64,000 bases of DNA from Raineyella sp034933565. Its GTDB lineage: Bacteria > Actinomycetota > Actinomycetes > Propionibacteriales > Propionibacteriaceae. Numbering within the stretch: the first letter of the stretch is position 1; each line of letters begins with the position of its first letter. A program made the position numbers and the translations under genes. Of the stretch, positions 16,322 through 24,412 are shown one piece after another. Under the pieces are notes generated by a model, which was not told where the DNA came from, searched no databases, and saw nothing but the letters and a program-made list of their open reading frames with translations. The DNA is taken from contig NZ_JAYFNG010000014.1 of the NCBI RefSeq assembly GCF_034933565.1, positions 1-64,000 of the forward strand. Reading direction: 5' to 3'.

Positions 16322-17311
16322 TCAGTAGGTCTGTGCGGCCTGCTTGGCCAGGTCGTCGGGGATGGTCACGCCCATCCGCTCGGCGGCGGCCTTGTTGATG
16401 ACCAGCTGCACGTCGGCCTGCGACTCCACCGGCATGGTGGCCGGCTTCGCTCCGGCGGTGAGGATCTTCACCGCCATCTGGCCGGTCTGGTAGCCGAGCT
16501 TGGCGTAGTCGATGCCGTACGTGGCGACGGTGCCACGCTTGACCGAGTCGCCCTCACCGGCGATCACCGGGATCTTCCTGCTCTCGCCGACCTGGATCAC
16601 CGACTCCAGCGCCGAGACCACGACATTGTCCGTCGGGACATAGATGGCGTCCACCCCGGCGAGGGACTGGGCGCCCTGCTGGACCTCGGAGGAGGTCGAG
16701 ACGGCCGTCTCCTTGACGGTCAGGCCCTCCTTGGCGGCCGCCTCCTTGGCCAGCTTCACCTGCACCGCGGAGTTGACCTCGCCGGAGCTGTAGATGATGC
16801 CGACGGTGGTGGCCGACGGCTTGAGCTGCTTGACCAGGCCGATCTGCTTGGCGACCGGGTTGAGGTCGGTGGTGCCGGTGACGTTGCTGCCGGGGGCGTC
16901 GAGGGACTTCACCAGCTGGGCGGAGACCGGGTCGGTGACCGCGGTGAAGAGGATCGGCGTGTCAGTGATCGCCTGGGCCGCAGCCTGCGCGGTCGGTGTG
17001 GCGATGGCGAGGACGAGGTCCTTCTTGTCGGTGGCGAACTTGGTGGCGATCGAGGTCGCCGTCGCCTGGTCACCCTGGGCGTTCTGCTCGTCGTAGTCGA
17101 CCTTGAGGCCGGCGTCGGCCAGAGCCTTCTTGAAGCCCTCCCGGGAGGCGTCCAGCGACGGGTGCGAGACGATCTGGGTGATCCCGATCCGGTACGTCTT
17201 CGTCGTCGACGACTGGGACCCTGCGGTCGAACCGGTGGAGTTGCCGCAGGCGGCGAGGAGCATCGTGGCGGCGGCGATCGCGCCGACGACTCCGAAACGG
17301 GCTGACTTCAT
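16322..17311 (-). CDS. ABC transporter substrate-binding lipoprotein
   Basis: A 329-residue secreted lipoprotein of the COG2984 type. The signal peptide has the lipobox LAAC with the modified cysteine at residue 22 of MKSARFGVVG..., followed by a Ser/Thr/Gly linker. The mature part has the periplasmic-binding type I layout, starting TYRIGITQIVSHPSLDASREGFKKAL and including VTDPVSAQLV and VYVPTDN-like strands. ATG 17311 follows a strong GAGGAAAGGA SD. It is the first gene of the importer operon. Candidate ligands for this family are aromatic amino acids, but nothing here proves it. Confidence 0.9.
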   Translation of the reverse strand: MKSARFGVVGAIAAATMLLAACGNSTGSTAGSQSSTTKTYRIGITQIVSHPSLDASREGFKKALADAGLKVDYDEQNAQGDQATATSIATKFATDKKDLVLAIATPTAQAAAQAITDTPILFTAVTDPVSAQLVKSLDAPGSNVTGTTDLNPVAKQIGLVKQLKPSATTVGIIYSSGEVNSAVQVKLAKEAAAKEGLTVKETAVSTSSEVQQGAQSLAGVDAIYVPTDNVVVSALESVIQVGESRKIPVIAGEGDSVKRGTVATYGIDYAKLGYQTGQMAVKILTAGAKPATMPVESQADVQLVINKAAAERMGVTIPDDLAKQAAQTY

Positions 17312-17462
17312 CGCGTTGAGTCCTTTCCTCTGCGGCGCGCCTTCGCACCACCGTGTCGCTGCGGGCTCATTCTGCCCCGTCACCGACCCGGGATCCGGCC
17401 GGTAAGACGGTCCTGACGGTACCAATCGGGTGACATCCCGCGCCGCCGAGGGTGACGCCGGG

Positions 17463-18278
17463 TCAATCGAGCGGCACGGCGCCCAGGACGCACAGGTCCA
17501 GCTCGATGTCGAGCAGGGTGAGGTGCAGCGTGGCGGCGTGCTCGGCCGCCGCCCCCGGTTCACGCAGCTGCCGGTGCAGGGTCTGCAGGCGGCTGACGGC
17601 CTCGGCCCGACGCCCCACCTGGTCGGCCAGCCGGGCGTACGCCAGCCCCGACTCCAGCCCGATCACCGGGTGCCGGCCGCCGGGGCCACCGGCCCACTGG
17701 CCCAGCTCGGACAGCCCCGCCAGCGTCTCCCGCCACACCTCGATCGGCCGCGCCCGGCTGACTCCGTGCCCGGACAGCGCCGGCACCAGGCTGCGGTAGA
17801 GCTGCGCGGCACGCAACGGCCCGAACCGGGCGCGCTCCCCGCCGCACTGCACCATCCACCGGGCGAACCGCGACCGGATCGGCAGCGCGGCCTCGTCGTC
17901 GGGAGCGAGCCAGACGATCGCCGGCTCCAGCAGCTTGCCCAGGCGCCGGGGCGAGGCCCCGGTGGCGGCACAGCGCCGGGCCACGTACCACAGCGCCGCG
18001 ACCTCGCTCCGGTCCCGGACCGGCTTGTCCTCCAGGAATGCGGCCAGGGCCCAGCATGCCTCGCGGGCCGGCTGGTCATCCGGGTCGATCTCGTACGGCG
18101 TGGCGCAGTGCTGGGAGAGGAACGTCCGCAGCCGCTCCATCAGCTCCATCAGCTCCAGCGGTGAGGGCTCGGGCGGCAGCTCACGGCCGAGGTGCTCGGC
18201 GGCCCGGCGGGGCAGCGGCCGGCACGGATCGGCGACGTGTTCGTCGTGGTCCTGGCGGTGGTCATCGTCACGGGACAC
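17463..18278 (-). CDS. Conserved-looking protein of unknown function
   Basis: A 271-residue acidic-to-neutral, Leu/Ala/Arg-rich helical protein I do not recognise. Two helix-rich stretches, about 90-160 and 200-265, look like TPR-type repeats (for example LARLADQVGRRAEAVSRLQTL) and the last residues are LLDIELDLCVLGAVPLD. A scaffold or regulatory role is possible but unproven. GTG 18278 has GGGAGG five bases upstream and is preferred; ATG 18308 and GTG 18317 are in frame. The gene follows map by 104 bases, so it may be the tail of the secY-adk-map unit. Confidence 0.6.
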   Translation of the reverse strand: MSRDDDHRQDHDEHVADPCRPLPRRAAEHLGRELPPEPSPLELMELMERLRTFLSQHCATPYEIDPDDQPAREACWALAAFLEDKPVRDRSEVAALWYVARRCAATGASPRRLGKLLEPAIVWLAPDDEAALPIRSRFARWMVQCGGERARFGPLRAAQLYRSLVPALSGHGVSRARPIEVWRETLAGLSELGQWAGGPGGRHPVIGLESGLAYARLADQVGRRAEAVSRLQTLHRQLREPGAAAEHAATLHLTLLDIELDLCVLGAVPLD

Positions 18279-18382
18279 GGGGCCTCCCGATGCTCCGGGC
18301 CCGCGCATCCTGCCCACGGGCCATGGTCAGGCAAGTGTGCCACCCGGATGTCCCCGCAGACCAGAGGCCGGTCGGCGCCGGG

Positions 18383-19228
18383 TCAGTCGGCCAGCGGGCC
18401 GAAGGGCACGCCGAGGCGCCCGAGCATCTCCTCGCCGCCGTCGGCGGCGGTCAGCACCCACAGACCCTTCGGGGTGCAGGTGACGGTGTGCTCCCAGTGC
18501 GCAGCCGAGCTGCCGTCGAGGGTGACGACGGTCCAGTCGTCCTCCAGCACCGCGTTCTCCGGCGACCCGACGGTCACCATCGGTTCGACGCAGAAGGCCA
18601 TCCCGCGGCTGATCCGCGGCCCACGGCCGGCACGGCCGTAGTTGGGCACATCGGGCGGCTGGTGCATCGCGGTGCCGATGCCGTGCCCGACGTACTCGCG
18701 GACGATGCCGTACGGGCCGGCGTTCTCGATGTAGGCCTCGACGGCGGCACTGACGTCACCGATCCGTCCGTTCAGGTGGGCAGCGGCGATCCCGGCCCAC
18801 ATCGCGCCCTCGGTGACGTCGCTGAGGGTCTGCCTCTCGGCGACCGGGGTGCCGACCTGGACCGTACGGGCCGAGTCGCCGTGCCAGCCGGCCAGGATGG
18901 CGCCGCCGTCGACCGACAGCGTGTCACCGTCCTGGAGGATGTCGTCGGTGGGGCGGCCGTGGACGATCACCTCGTTGACCGACAGGCAGACGACGCCCTT
19001 GAAACCGCCCTCACCGCGCGCGTCGGCGCCGTACTCGAGGAAGTTCGACTCGGCCCCGTGGCGCGCCAGCGTCTCGCGACCGATCCGGTCCAGCTCCCGC
19101 AGGGTGACGCCGGGGCGTGCCTCGGCGGTGATGGTGTCGAGCAGGTCTGCGACGACCAGCCCCGCCTTCCGCATCAGGCACAGCTGGTCGTCGGTCTTCA
19201 GTTCGATGCCTCGACTGTTGCGGAACAC
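18383..19228 (-). CDS. map: Methionine aminopeptidase, type I
   Basis: A 281-residue enzyme that removes N-terminal Met from nascent proteins. The dinuclear metal site is visible: Asp in SVDGGAIL, Asp in HGDSARTV, His in YVGHGIG, Glu in CVEPMV and Glu in WEHTV. The substrate-contacting His is in VIVHGRP. The GTG start at 19228 directly abuts the adk stop codon, implying coupled translation. It lies in the standard secY-adk-map order, but infA, usually next, is 10.3 kb away. Confidence 0.96.
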   Translation of the reverse strand: MFRNSRGIELKTDDQLCLMRKAGLVVADLLDTITAEARPGVTLRELDRIGRETLARHGAESNFLEYGADARGEGGFKGVVCLSVNEVIVHGRPTDDILQDGDTLSVDGGAILAGWHGDSARTVQVGTPVAERQTLSDVTEGAMWAGIAAAHLNGRIGDVSAAVEAYIENAGPYGIVREYVGHGIGTAMHQPPDVPNYGRAGRGPRISRGMAFCVEPMVTVGSPENAVLEDDWTVVTLDGSSAAHWEHTVTCTPKGLWVLTAADGGEEMLGRLGVPFGPLAD

Positions 19229-19819
19229 TCAGGCCTTCTCTGCGTTGAGCCCGAGCCGCTGGTCCAGCTCGGCGGCGATCCGTTGCCCGACCTCGTCGAT
19301 GGCCCCCAGCCCGTCCACCTCGACGAGCAGGCCCCGCTCGGCGTACGTCGCCAGCAGCGGGGCGGTCTCCTCGTCGTAGACCCGCAGCCGGGTCCGGATG
19401 GTCTCCTCGTTGTCGTCCGCGCGGCCCTCGATCTCGGCGCGCTTGAGCAGCCGGGCGACCACCTCGTCGGTGTCGGCGGTGAGGGAGATGACGGCGTCGA
19501 GAGCAACGCCGAGATCACCGAGCATCGCGTCCAGAGCCTCCACCTGGGCGAGGGTGCGCGGGTAGCCGTCGAGCAGGAAGCCGGCGCCGGCGTCCTCCTC
19601 GGCCAGCCGGTTGCGCACCAGCCCGTTGGTGATGTCGTCGCCGACGTAACCGCCGGAGGCCATGATCTCCTTGACCCTGAGGCCCAGCGGGGTCTCGTTC
19701 TTCACGTTGGTGCGGAAGATGTCACCGGTGGACACGGCCGGGATGGCGTAGCGGGCAGCGATGCCCTTGGCCTGCGTGCCCTTGCCCGCACCGGGCGGAC
19801 CCATGATCAGGAGCCTCAT
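19229..19819 (-). CDS. adk: Adenylate kinase
   Basis: A 196-residue enzyme catalysing ATP plus AMP to two ADP. The P-loop GPPGAGKGTQ is at residues 7-16; the AMP-binding DIFR and GFLLDGYPRT segments follow. The LID region is short and has no cysteine zinc site, the usual form in high-GC Gram-positives. The start overlaps the secY stop as ATGA and the gene abuts map. Confidence 0.97.
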   Translation of the reverse strand: MRLLIMGPPGAGKGTQAKGIAARYAIPAVSTGDIFRTNVKNETPLGLRVKEIMASGGYVGDDITNGLVRNRLAEEDAGAGFLLDGYPRTLAQVEALDAMLGDLGVALDAVISLTADTDEVVARLLKRAEIEGRADDNEETIRTRLRVYDEETAPLLATYAERGLLVEVDGLGAIDEVGQRIAAELDQRLGLNAEKA

Positions 19820-21120
19820 CGTAGGAACCCTTCGTAGTTGTGCTGTTGGAGCTTGGATTCGATCTGTTTGATGGTGTCCAGACCGACGCCGACGATGATC
19901 AGCAACGAGGTGCCGCCGAACGGGAAGTTCTGGTTGGCCTGGAACAGGATGAACGCCACCGACGGGATCAGCGCGATCAGCGCCAGGTAGATCGACCCGG
20001 GCGCGGTCAGCCGGCTGAGGACGTACGACAGGTACTTCTCCGTCGGGGCCCCGGCCCGGATGCCCGGGATGAACCCGCCGTACTTCTTCATGTTGTCGGC
20101 GATCTCCTCGGTGTTGAAGGTGATCGCCACGTAGAAGTAGGCGAAGAAGATGATCAGGATCGCGTACGTGATGACGTAGACCGGGTGCGACATCGAGCCG
20201 AAGTACTTGCTCACCCACTGCGCCGCCGCGCCGGTCGGCCGGAACGTGGAGAACAGCACCGGCAGGTAGAGCATCGACGAGGCGAAGATGACCGGGATGA
20301 CGCCGGCCTGGTTGACCTTGATCGGGATGTACGTCGAGGTGCCGCCGCGCAGCTTGCCGCCGATCATCTTCTTGGCGTACTGCACCCCGATCCGCCGCTG
20401 GCCCTGCTCGATGAAGACCACGGCGGCCATCACGGCCAGGCCGACCAGGATCACCAGGCCCATCACGATCAGGCCCTGCTGGCCCGGGCGGGACTGGCGC
20501 ACCGAGGCCAGGCCGTTCGGGAACTGGGCGGCGACCGAGGTGAAGATCAGCACGGACATGCCGTTGCCGACGCCCTTCTCGGTGATCAGCTCACCGAGCC
20601 ACATCACCAGGCTGGTGCCGGCGGTCATCGTCAGGATCATCACGATGATCGGGAACAGACCGGTGTTGTACACCAGACCGCGGCAGCCGGGGATCAGCTG
20701 GTCGTTGACCGCCAGGGTGACGAACGCGGTCGACTGCATGATCGCCAGCAGGATCGTCAGGTAGCGGGTGTACTGGGTGATCTTCTCCTGGCCCTGGCCA
20801 CCCTCCTTGCGCAGCGACTCCAGCCGCGGGATCACCACGGTGAGCAGCTGCAGGATGATCGAGGAGGTGATGTAGGGCATCACACCGAGGGCGAAGATCG
20901 CCAGCTTCAGCAGCGCCCCGCCGGAGAACATGTTCAGCATCGAGGCGAAGCCGGCCGCCCCGCCGGTCGCCATCGCCCGACAGGTGTCGACCTGTTGGAC
21001 GTTGACGTTGGGGATCGGGATCGCCGATCCGAGCCGGAAGATGACGATGATCCCCAGCGAGAAGAGGATCTTGTTCCGAAGATCGGGTGTCCGGAAGGCA
21101 TTGGTGAATGCGGAGAGCAC
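19816..21120 (-). CDS. secY: Preprotein translocase subunit SecY
   Basis: A 434-residue channel of the Sec translocon with ten predicted membrane helices. Hydrophobic segments and the cytoplasmic loops, including the conserved Arg in EQGQRRIGVQYAKK, match the family. GTG 21120 starts the protein, with GAGAGGGG upstream. A promoter about 100 bases upstream and a terminator after rplO make secY-adk-map a separate unit rather than the tail of the spc operon. Confidence 0.97.
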   Translation of the reverse strand: MLSAFTNAFRTPDLRNKILFSLGIIVIFRLGSAIPIPNVNVQQVDTCRAMATGGAAGFASMLNMFSGGALLKLAIFALGVMPYITSSIILQLLTVVIPRLESLRKEGGQGQEKITQYTRYLTILLAIMQSTAFVTLAVNDQLIPGCRGLVYNTGLFPIIVMILTMTAGTSLVMWLGELITEKGVGNGMSVLIFTSVAAQFPNGLASVRQSRPGQQGLIVMGLVILVGLAVMAAVVFIEQGQRRIGVQYAKKMIGGKLRGGTSTYIPIKVNQAGVIPVIFASSMLYLPVLFSTFRPTGAAAQWVSKYFGSMSHPVYVITYAILIIFFAYFYVAITFNTEEIADNMKKYGGFIPGIRAGAPTEKYLSYVLSRLTAPGSIYLALIALIPSVAFILFQANQNFPFGGTSLLIIVGVGLDTIKQIESKLQQHNYEGFLR

Positions 21121-21218
21121 CGTGCCCCTCTCTTGTACGACGACGACACGCCCGGGGTGGACCGGTCCTTGCCGGGGCCACCCGCGTGGACATCACACCC
21201 ACACAGGCGTGCCCCGTG

Positions 21219-21246
21219 ACTCTATCAGTGTTGTCAGCCACGTCAC
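21219..21246 (-). promoter_or_regulatory. secY promoter
   Basis: Minus-strand GTGACG (21241-21246) and TAGAGT (21219-21224) are 16 bases apart. Transcription would start near 21212, giving a leader of about 90 bases. It lies between the rplO terminator and secY. Confidence 0.55.
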
Positions 21247-21264
21247 CGACGGCAAACGCGGACG

Positions 21265-21350
21265 GAATGCGACCCGTACGCCCGTGCGCCACGGACGCCC
21301 CGGACACGCCGGACGCCACGGACACGCCGTACGCCCCGAAGCTCCTGTAG
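21265..21350. repeat. Short degenerate repeats upstream of secY
   Basis: GCCACGGAC-type and CACGCCG-type short motifs recur several times (CCACGGACGCC, CCACGGACACG, CCACGGACACA) between the rplO terminator and the secY promoter. They have no clear role. Confidence 0.4.
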
Positions 21351-21365
21351 GCCACGGACACAGCA

Positions 21366-21399
21366 TGAAGGGCGGTCCCCCTGCGGGGACCGCCCTTCA
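21366..21399 (-). terminator. Terminator after rplO
   Basis: TGAAGGGCGGTCCCC (21366-21380) and GGGGACCGCCCTTCA (21385-21399) form a perfect 15-base-pair stem with a four-base loop, 31 bases after the rplO stop. The sequence closely resembles the sodA terminator. Confidence 0.85.
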
Positions 21400-21430
21400 G
21401 CATTCCGGCATGGATCGCCGGATCAGTGGA

Positions 21431-21871
21431 TCAGAGGACCTCGGCGGTGCCGCCGGCGGCCTCGATCTTCTCCTTGGCCGAAGCCGAGAACTTGTTCACC
21501 GTGACCTGGAGCTTGACCGACAGCTCGCCGGCGCCCAGGACCTTGACCGGCCAACCGTCGCGGACGGCGCCCTTGGCGACGAGGTCGTCGACCGACACCT
21601 CGCCACCCTCCGGGTAGAGAGCCACGAGCTTGTCCAGGTTCACCACCTGGTACTCGACGCGGAACGGGTTCTTGAAGCCACGCAGCTTCGGGACCCGCAT
21701 GTGCATCGGCATCTGGCCACCCTCGAAGTTCTCCGGGGTGTTCTTGCGTGCGCCGGTGCCCTTGGTGCCACGGCCCGAGGTCTTGCCCTTGGAACCCTCA
21801 CCACGGCCGACCCGGATCCGGTCCCGCTTGGAGCCGGGAGCCGGCTGGAGATCATGGAGCTTGATCGCCAT
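21431..21871 (-). CDS. rplO: 50S ribosomal protein L15
   Basis: A 146-residue late-assembly 50S protein. Its basic glycine-rich N-terminus (LHDLQPAPGSKRDRIRVGRGEGSKGKTSGRGTKG) threads into 23S rRNA and the C-terminal domain is globular. It is last in the spc operon, two bases after rpmD. Confidence 0.97.
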   Translation of the reverse strand: MAIKLHDLQPAPGSKRDRIRVGRGEGSKGKTSGRGTKGTGARKNTPENFEGGQMPMHMRVPKLRGFKNPFRVEYQVVNLDKLVALYPEGGEVSVDDLVAKGAVRDGWPVKVLGAGELSVKLQVTVNKFSASAKEKIEAAGGTAEVL

Positions 21872-21873
21872 AA

Positions 21874-22056
21874 TCAGTCAACCTCCTCTACGGTGACCAG
21901 GTGGCGGACCGTACGGACCATGCCACGGATGGCCGGGTTGTCGGGCTGCTCGACGGTCTGGCCGATCTTGCGCAGACCGAGACCGCGCAGGGTCCGGCCC
22001 ATCTGCGGCTTCTCGCCGACGACGCCCTTGAGCTGGGTGATCTGCAGCTTCGCCAT
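21874..22056 (-). CDS. rpmD: 50S ribosomal protein L30
   Basis: A compact 60-residue protein, MAKLQITQLKGVVGEKPQ to VTVEEVD. Its ATG overlaps the rpsE stop as ATGA, so translation is coupled. Length and sequence are canonical. Confidence 0.97.
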   Translation of the reverse strand: MAKLQITQLKGVVGEKPQMGRTLRGLGLRKIGQTVEQPDNPAIRGMVRTVRHLVTVEEVD

Positions 22057-22667
22057 CAGGAAGCCACCTCCTGCTTCGCCTCGTCACGGGCCCGCAGCAG
22101 CGCGGCCGGAGCCACGTCCTGGACGGCCTTGGTGCGGCGCTTGGCGACGTCCTCGGGCTCCTCGAGCATCTTCAGCGCGACCTCGGTGGCGTGCACCACG
22201 TTGATCGCATTGGGCGAGCCGAGGGACTTGGCCAGTACATCCTGGATGCCCGCGCACTCGAGCACGGCGCGGACGGCGCCACCGGCGATCACACCGGTAC
22301 CGGGAGCGGCCGGGCGCAGCATGACCACGCCGGCGGCCTTCTCGCCCTGGACCGGGTGCGGGATCGTCTTCTGGATGCGCGGGACGCGGAAGAAGTTCTT
22401 CTTCGCCTCCTCGACACCCTTGGCGATCGCCGCCGGCACCTCCTTGGCCTTGCCGTAGCCGATGCCCACGGTGCCGTCGCCGTCGCCCACCACGACCAGC
22501 GCGGTGAAGCTGAAGCGACGGCCGCCCTTGACGACCTTGGCGACCCGGTTGATGGTCACCACGCGCTCGATGAACTGGTTCTTGTCCTCGGTGTTCCGGC
22601 CGCCTCGACGATCGTCACGGCCGCGACGCTCGCCACGGCCACCGCTGCGGCCCTGGTTCTCACTCAT
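22056..22667 (-). CDS. rpsE: 30S ribosomal protein S5
   Basis: A 203-residue protein at the mRNA entry channel that helps decoding accuracy. The first 35 residues are an Arg/Gly-rich extension (GRSGGRGERRGRDDRRGGR), then the double-stranded RNA-binding domain with FIERVVTINRVAKVVKGGRRFSF and the C-terminal domain. It lies 27 bases after rplR. Confidence 0.97.
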   Translation of the reverse strand: MSENQGRSGGRGERRGRDDRRGGRNTEDKNQFIERVVTINRVAKVVKGGRRFSFTALVVVGDGDGTVGIGYGKAKEVPAAIAKGVEEAKKNFFRVPRIQKTIPHPVQGEKAAGVVMLRPAAPGTGVIAGGAVRAVLECAGIQDVLAKSLGSPNAINVVHATEVALKMLEEPEDVAKRRTKAVQDVAPAALLRARDEAKQEVAS

Positions 22668-22694
22668 CGCTTTCCTTTTCCTCTCGTCGTTCGC

Positions 22695-23084
22695 TCAGAA
22701 GTCCAGGCCGGCCTCGCGCGCGCCATCGGCGAGCGCAGCGACACGACCCTGGTACTTGTAGCCGGCACGGTCGAAGACGACCTGCTCGACGCCGGCGGAC
22801 TTCGCCCGCTCAGCGACGAGCGCGCCCACCTTGCGGGCCTTGGCGGACTTGTCGCCCTCCAGCGAGCGCAGGTCGGCCTCCATCGTCGACGCCGACGCAA
22901 GCGTCCGTCCCTGGGTGTCGTCGATCACCTGCACGAACATGTGCTTGGCGGACCGGGACACGACGAGGCGGGGGCGCTCGGCGGAACCGAAGATCTTCTT
23001 GCGACCACGCACCTGGCGGCGCTGCTTGGACGCAGCCTTCGGAGCGGCGTTCTTGTTGTGCGTCAGGGAGATGCCCATCGTCAC
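22695..23084 (-). CDS. rplR: 50S ribosomal protein L18
   Basis: A 129-residue protein that binds 5S rRNA. The core includes RPRLVVSRSAKHMFVQVIDD and ends GAREAGLDF. GTG 23084 overlaps the rplF stop as GTGA; the ATG two codons downstream (23078) is the alternative start. Confidence 0.96.
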   Translation of the reverse strand: MTMGISLTHNKNAAPKAASKQRRQVRGRKKIFGSAERPRLVVSRSAKHMFVQVIDDTQGRTLASASTMEADLRSLEGDKSAKARKVGALVAERAKSAGVEQVVFDRAGYKYQGRVAALADGAREAGLDF

Positions 23085-23623
23085 TTACCTGCCTTTCCGG
23101 CCTTGCGGCGGACGTGCTCGCCCACGTACCGGACACCCTTGCCCTTGTACGGCTCGGGCTTGCGGATCTTGCGGATGTTGGCGGCGACCTCGCCGACCAG
23201 CTGCTTGTCGATCCCCTGCACCGCGAAGTGCGTCGGGTTCTCGACGGTGAAGGTGATGCCCTGGGGGGCGTCGACGATCACCGGGTGCGAGAACCCGAGG
23301 TTGAACTCGAGCTGCTGGGGGCCCTTGGCCTGGACGCGGTAGCCGACGCCCTGGATCTCGAGCTTCTTCTCGTACCCCTGGGTCACACCGGTGACCATGT
23401 TGTTCACCAGCGTGCGGGTCAGGCCGTGCAGCGAGCGGTTCTGCCGCTCGTCGTCCGGGCGCTCGACGATCAGCTCGCCGGCCTCGTTGCGGCTGACGGT
23501 GATCGGCTCGGCGACGCTGTGCTCCAGCTCGCCCTTCGGACCCTTGACCGTGACCTGCTGGCCGTCAAGGGTGACCTCGACGCCGGACGGGACGCTGATC
23601 GGGAGCCTTCCAATTCGGGACAT
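23081..23623 (-). CDS. rplF: 50S ribosomal protein L6
   Basis: A 180-residue two-domain protein near the factor-binding site. It starts MSRIGRLPISVPSGVEV and carries the C-terminal GKGVRYVGEHVRRKAGKAGK motif. It lies 27 bases after rpsH. Confidence 0.97.
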   Translation of the reverse strand: MSRIGRLPISVPSGVEVTLDGQQVTVKGPKGELEHSVAEPITVSRNEAGELIVERPDDERQNRSLHGLTRTLVNNMVTGVTQGYEKKLEIQGVGYRVQAKGPQQLEFNLGFSHPVIVDAPQGITFTVENPTHFAVQGIDKQLVGEVAANIRKIRKPEPYKGKGVRYVGEHVRRKAGKAGK

Positions 23624-23650
23624 GGTGTTCTCTCCTCTCGGTCTCGTCCG

Positions 23651-24058
23651 TCACCACACGTAGGCGAGGACTTCCCCACCCACGCTCTTGGCCTTGGCCT
23701 CACGGTCGGTCAGCAGACCTTGCGAGGTCGAGATGATGGCGATGCCGAGGCCACCGAGGACCTTCGGCAGGTTGGTCGACTTGGCGTAGACCCGCAGACC
23801 CGGCTTGGAGATACGGCGGACGCCGGCGATGGAACGCTCGCGGTCCTCCCCGTACTTCAGGGTCACGGTCAGGGTCTTGCCGACCTCGCCCTCGGCGGGC
23901 TCGGTGACCTCGTAGGCGGCGATGTAGCCCTCCTGCTTGAGGATCTCGGCGATACCCGCCTTGATCTTCGAGTGGGGCATCGACGCCTCGTCGTGGTACG
24001 CCTGGTTGGCGTTACGCAGACGCGTCAGCATGTCTGCGATCGGATCGGTCATGCTCAT
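23651..24058 (-). CDS. rpsH: 30S ribosomal protein S8
   Basis: A 135-residue protein that nucleates the central domain of 16S rRNA. It starts MSMTDPIADMLTRLRNANQ and contains the C-terminal STSQGLLTDREAK RNA-binding motif. It is 161 bases from rpsN; that gap holds two hairpins. Confidence 0.97.
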   Translation of the reverse strand: MSMTDPIADMLTRLRNANQAYHDEASMPHSKIKAGIAEILKQEGYIAAYEVTEPAEGEVGKTLTVTLKYGEDRERSIAGVRRISKPGLRVYAKSTNLPKVLGGLGIAIISTSQGLLTDREAKAKSVGGEVLAYVW

Positions 24059-24149
24059 GGCTCAGGAAGCCTCTTTCTCACTGCGGTTTCCGGGGCGGTG
24101 CCCCGGACCTGCGGCGTTGGAAGTTGAAAATCGTGGGATGCGATGCGGT

Positions 24150-24211
24150 GTGGGCCCGTGGCCCACGTACGCGGCGCCCGCCCGCTGCGGACAGCGGGAG
24201 CGCACCGCGTA
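24150..24211 (-). terminator. Two hairpins between rpsN and rpsH
   Basis: The stem nearer rpsN has outer arms TACGCGG (24168-24174) and CCGCGTA (24205-24211) around CCCGCTG (24181-24187) and CAGCGGG (24192-24198). The second is GTGGGCC-CGT-GGCCCAC (24150-24166). They sit nine bases after the rpsN stop, inside the spc operon, and may act as attenuators or processing sites. Confidence 0.55.
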
Positions 24212-24219
24212 CGCGGGGC

Positions 24220-24405
24220 TCACCAGGACGACTTGGTGACGCCGGGCAGCTCGCCCTTGTGCGCCATGTCGCGCAGGCACACACGGCACAGGCCGAACTT
24301 GCGGTACACCGAGTGCGGCCGGCCGCACTTCTGGCAGCGGGTGTAGGCCCGGACGCCGAACTTCGGCTTGCGGGACTGCTTGACCTTCAGACCGGTCTTT
24401 GCCAT
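24220..24405 (-). CDS. rpsN: 30S ribosomal protein S14, zinc type
   Basis: A 61-residue S14 of the short zinc-binding type. The CxxC pairs are in RCQKCG and GLCRVC. It is positioned between rplE and rpsH in the spc order. A zinc-free paralogue may be elsewhere in the genome. Confidence 0.97.
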   Translation of the reverse strand: MAKTGLKVKQSRKPKFGVRAYTRCQKCGRPHSVYRKFGLCRVCLRDMAHKGELPGVTKSSW

Positions 24406-24412
24406 CAGTTAC

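Noticed and set aside
17312..17462. Riboswitch or T-box upstream of the ABC importer, as known for some tryptophan importers
   Set aside because: The 151-base gap shows no T-box sequence, specifier arm or terminator/antiterminator pair.
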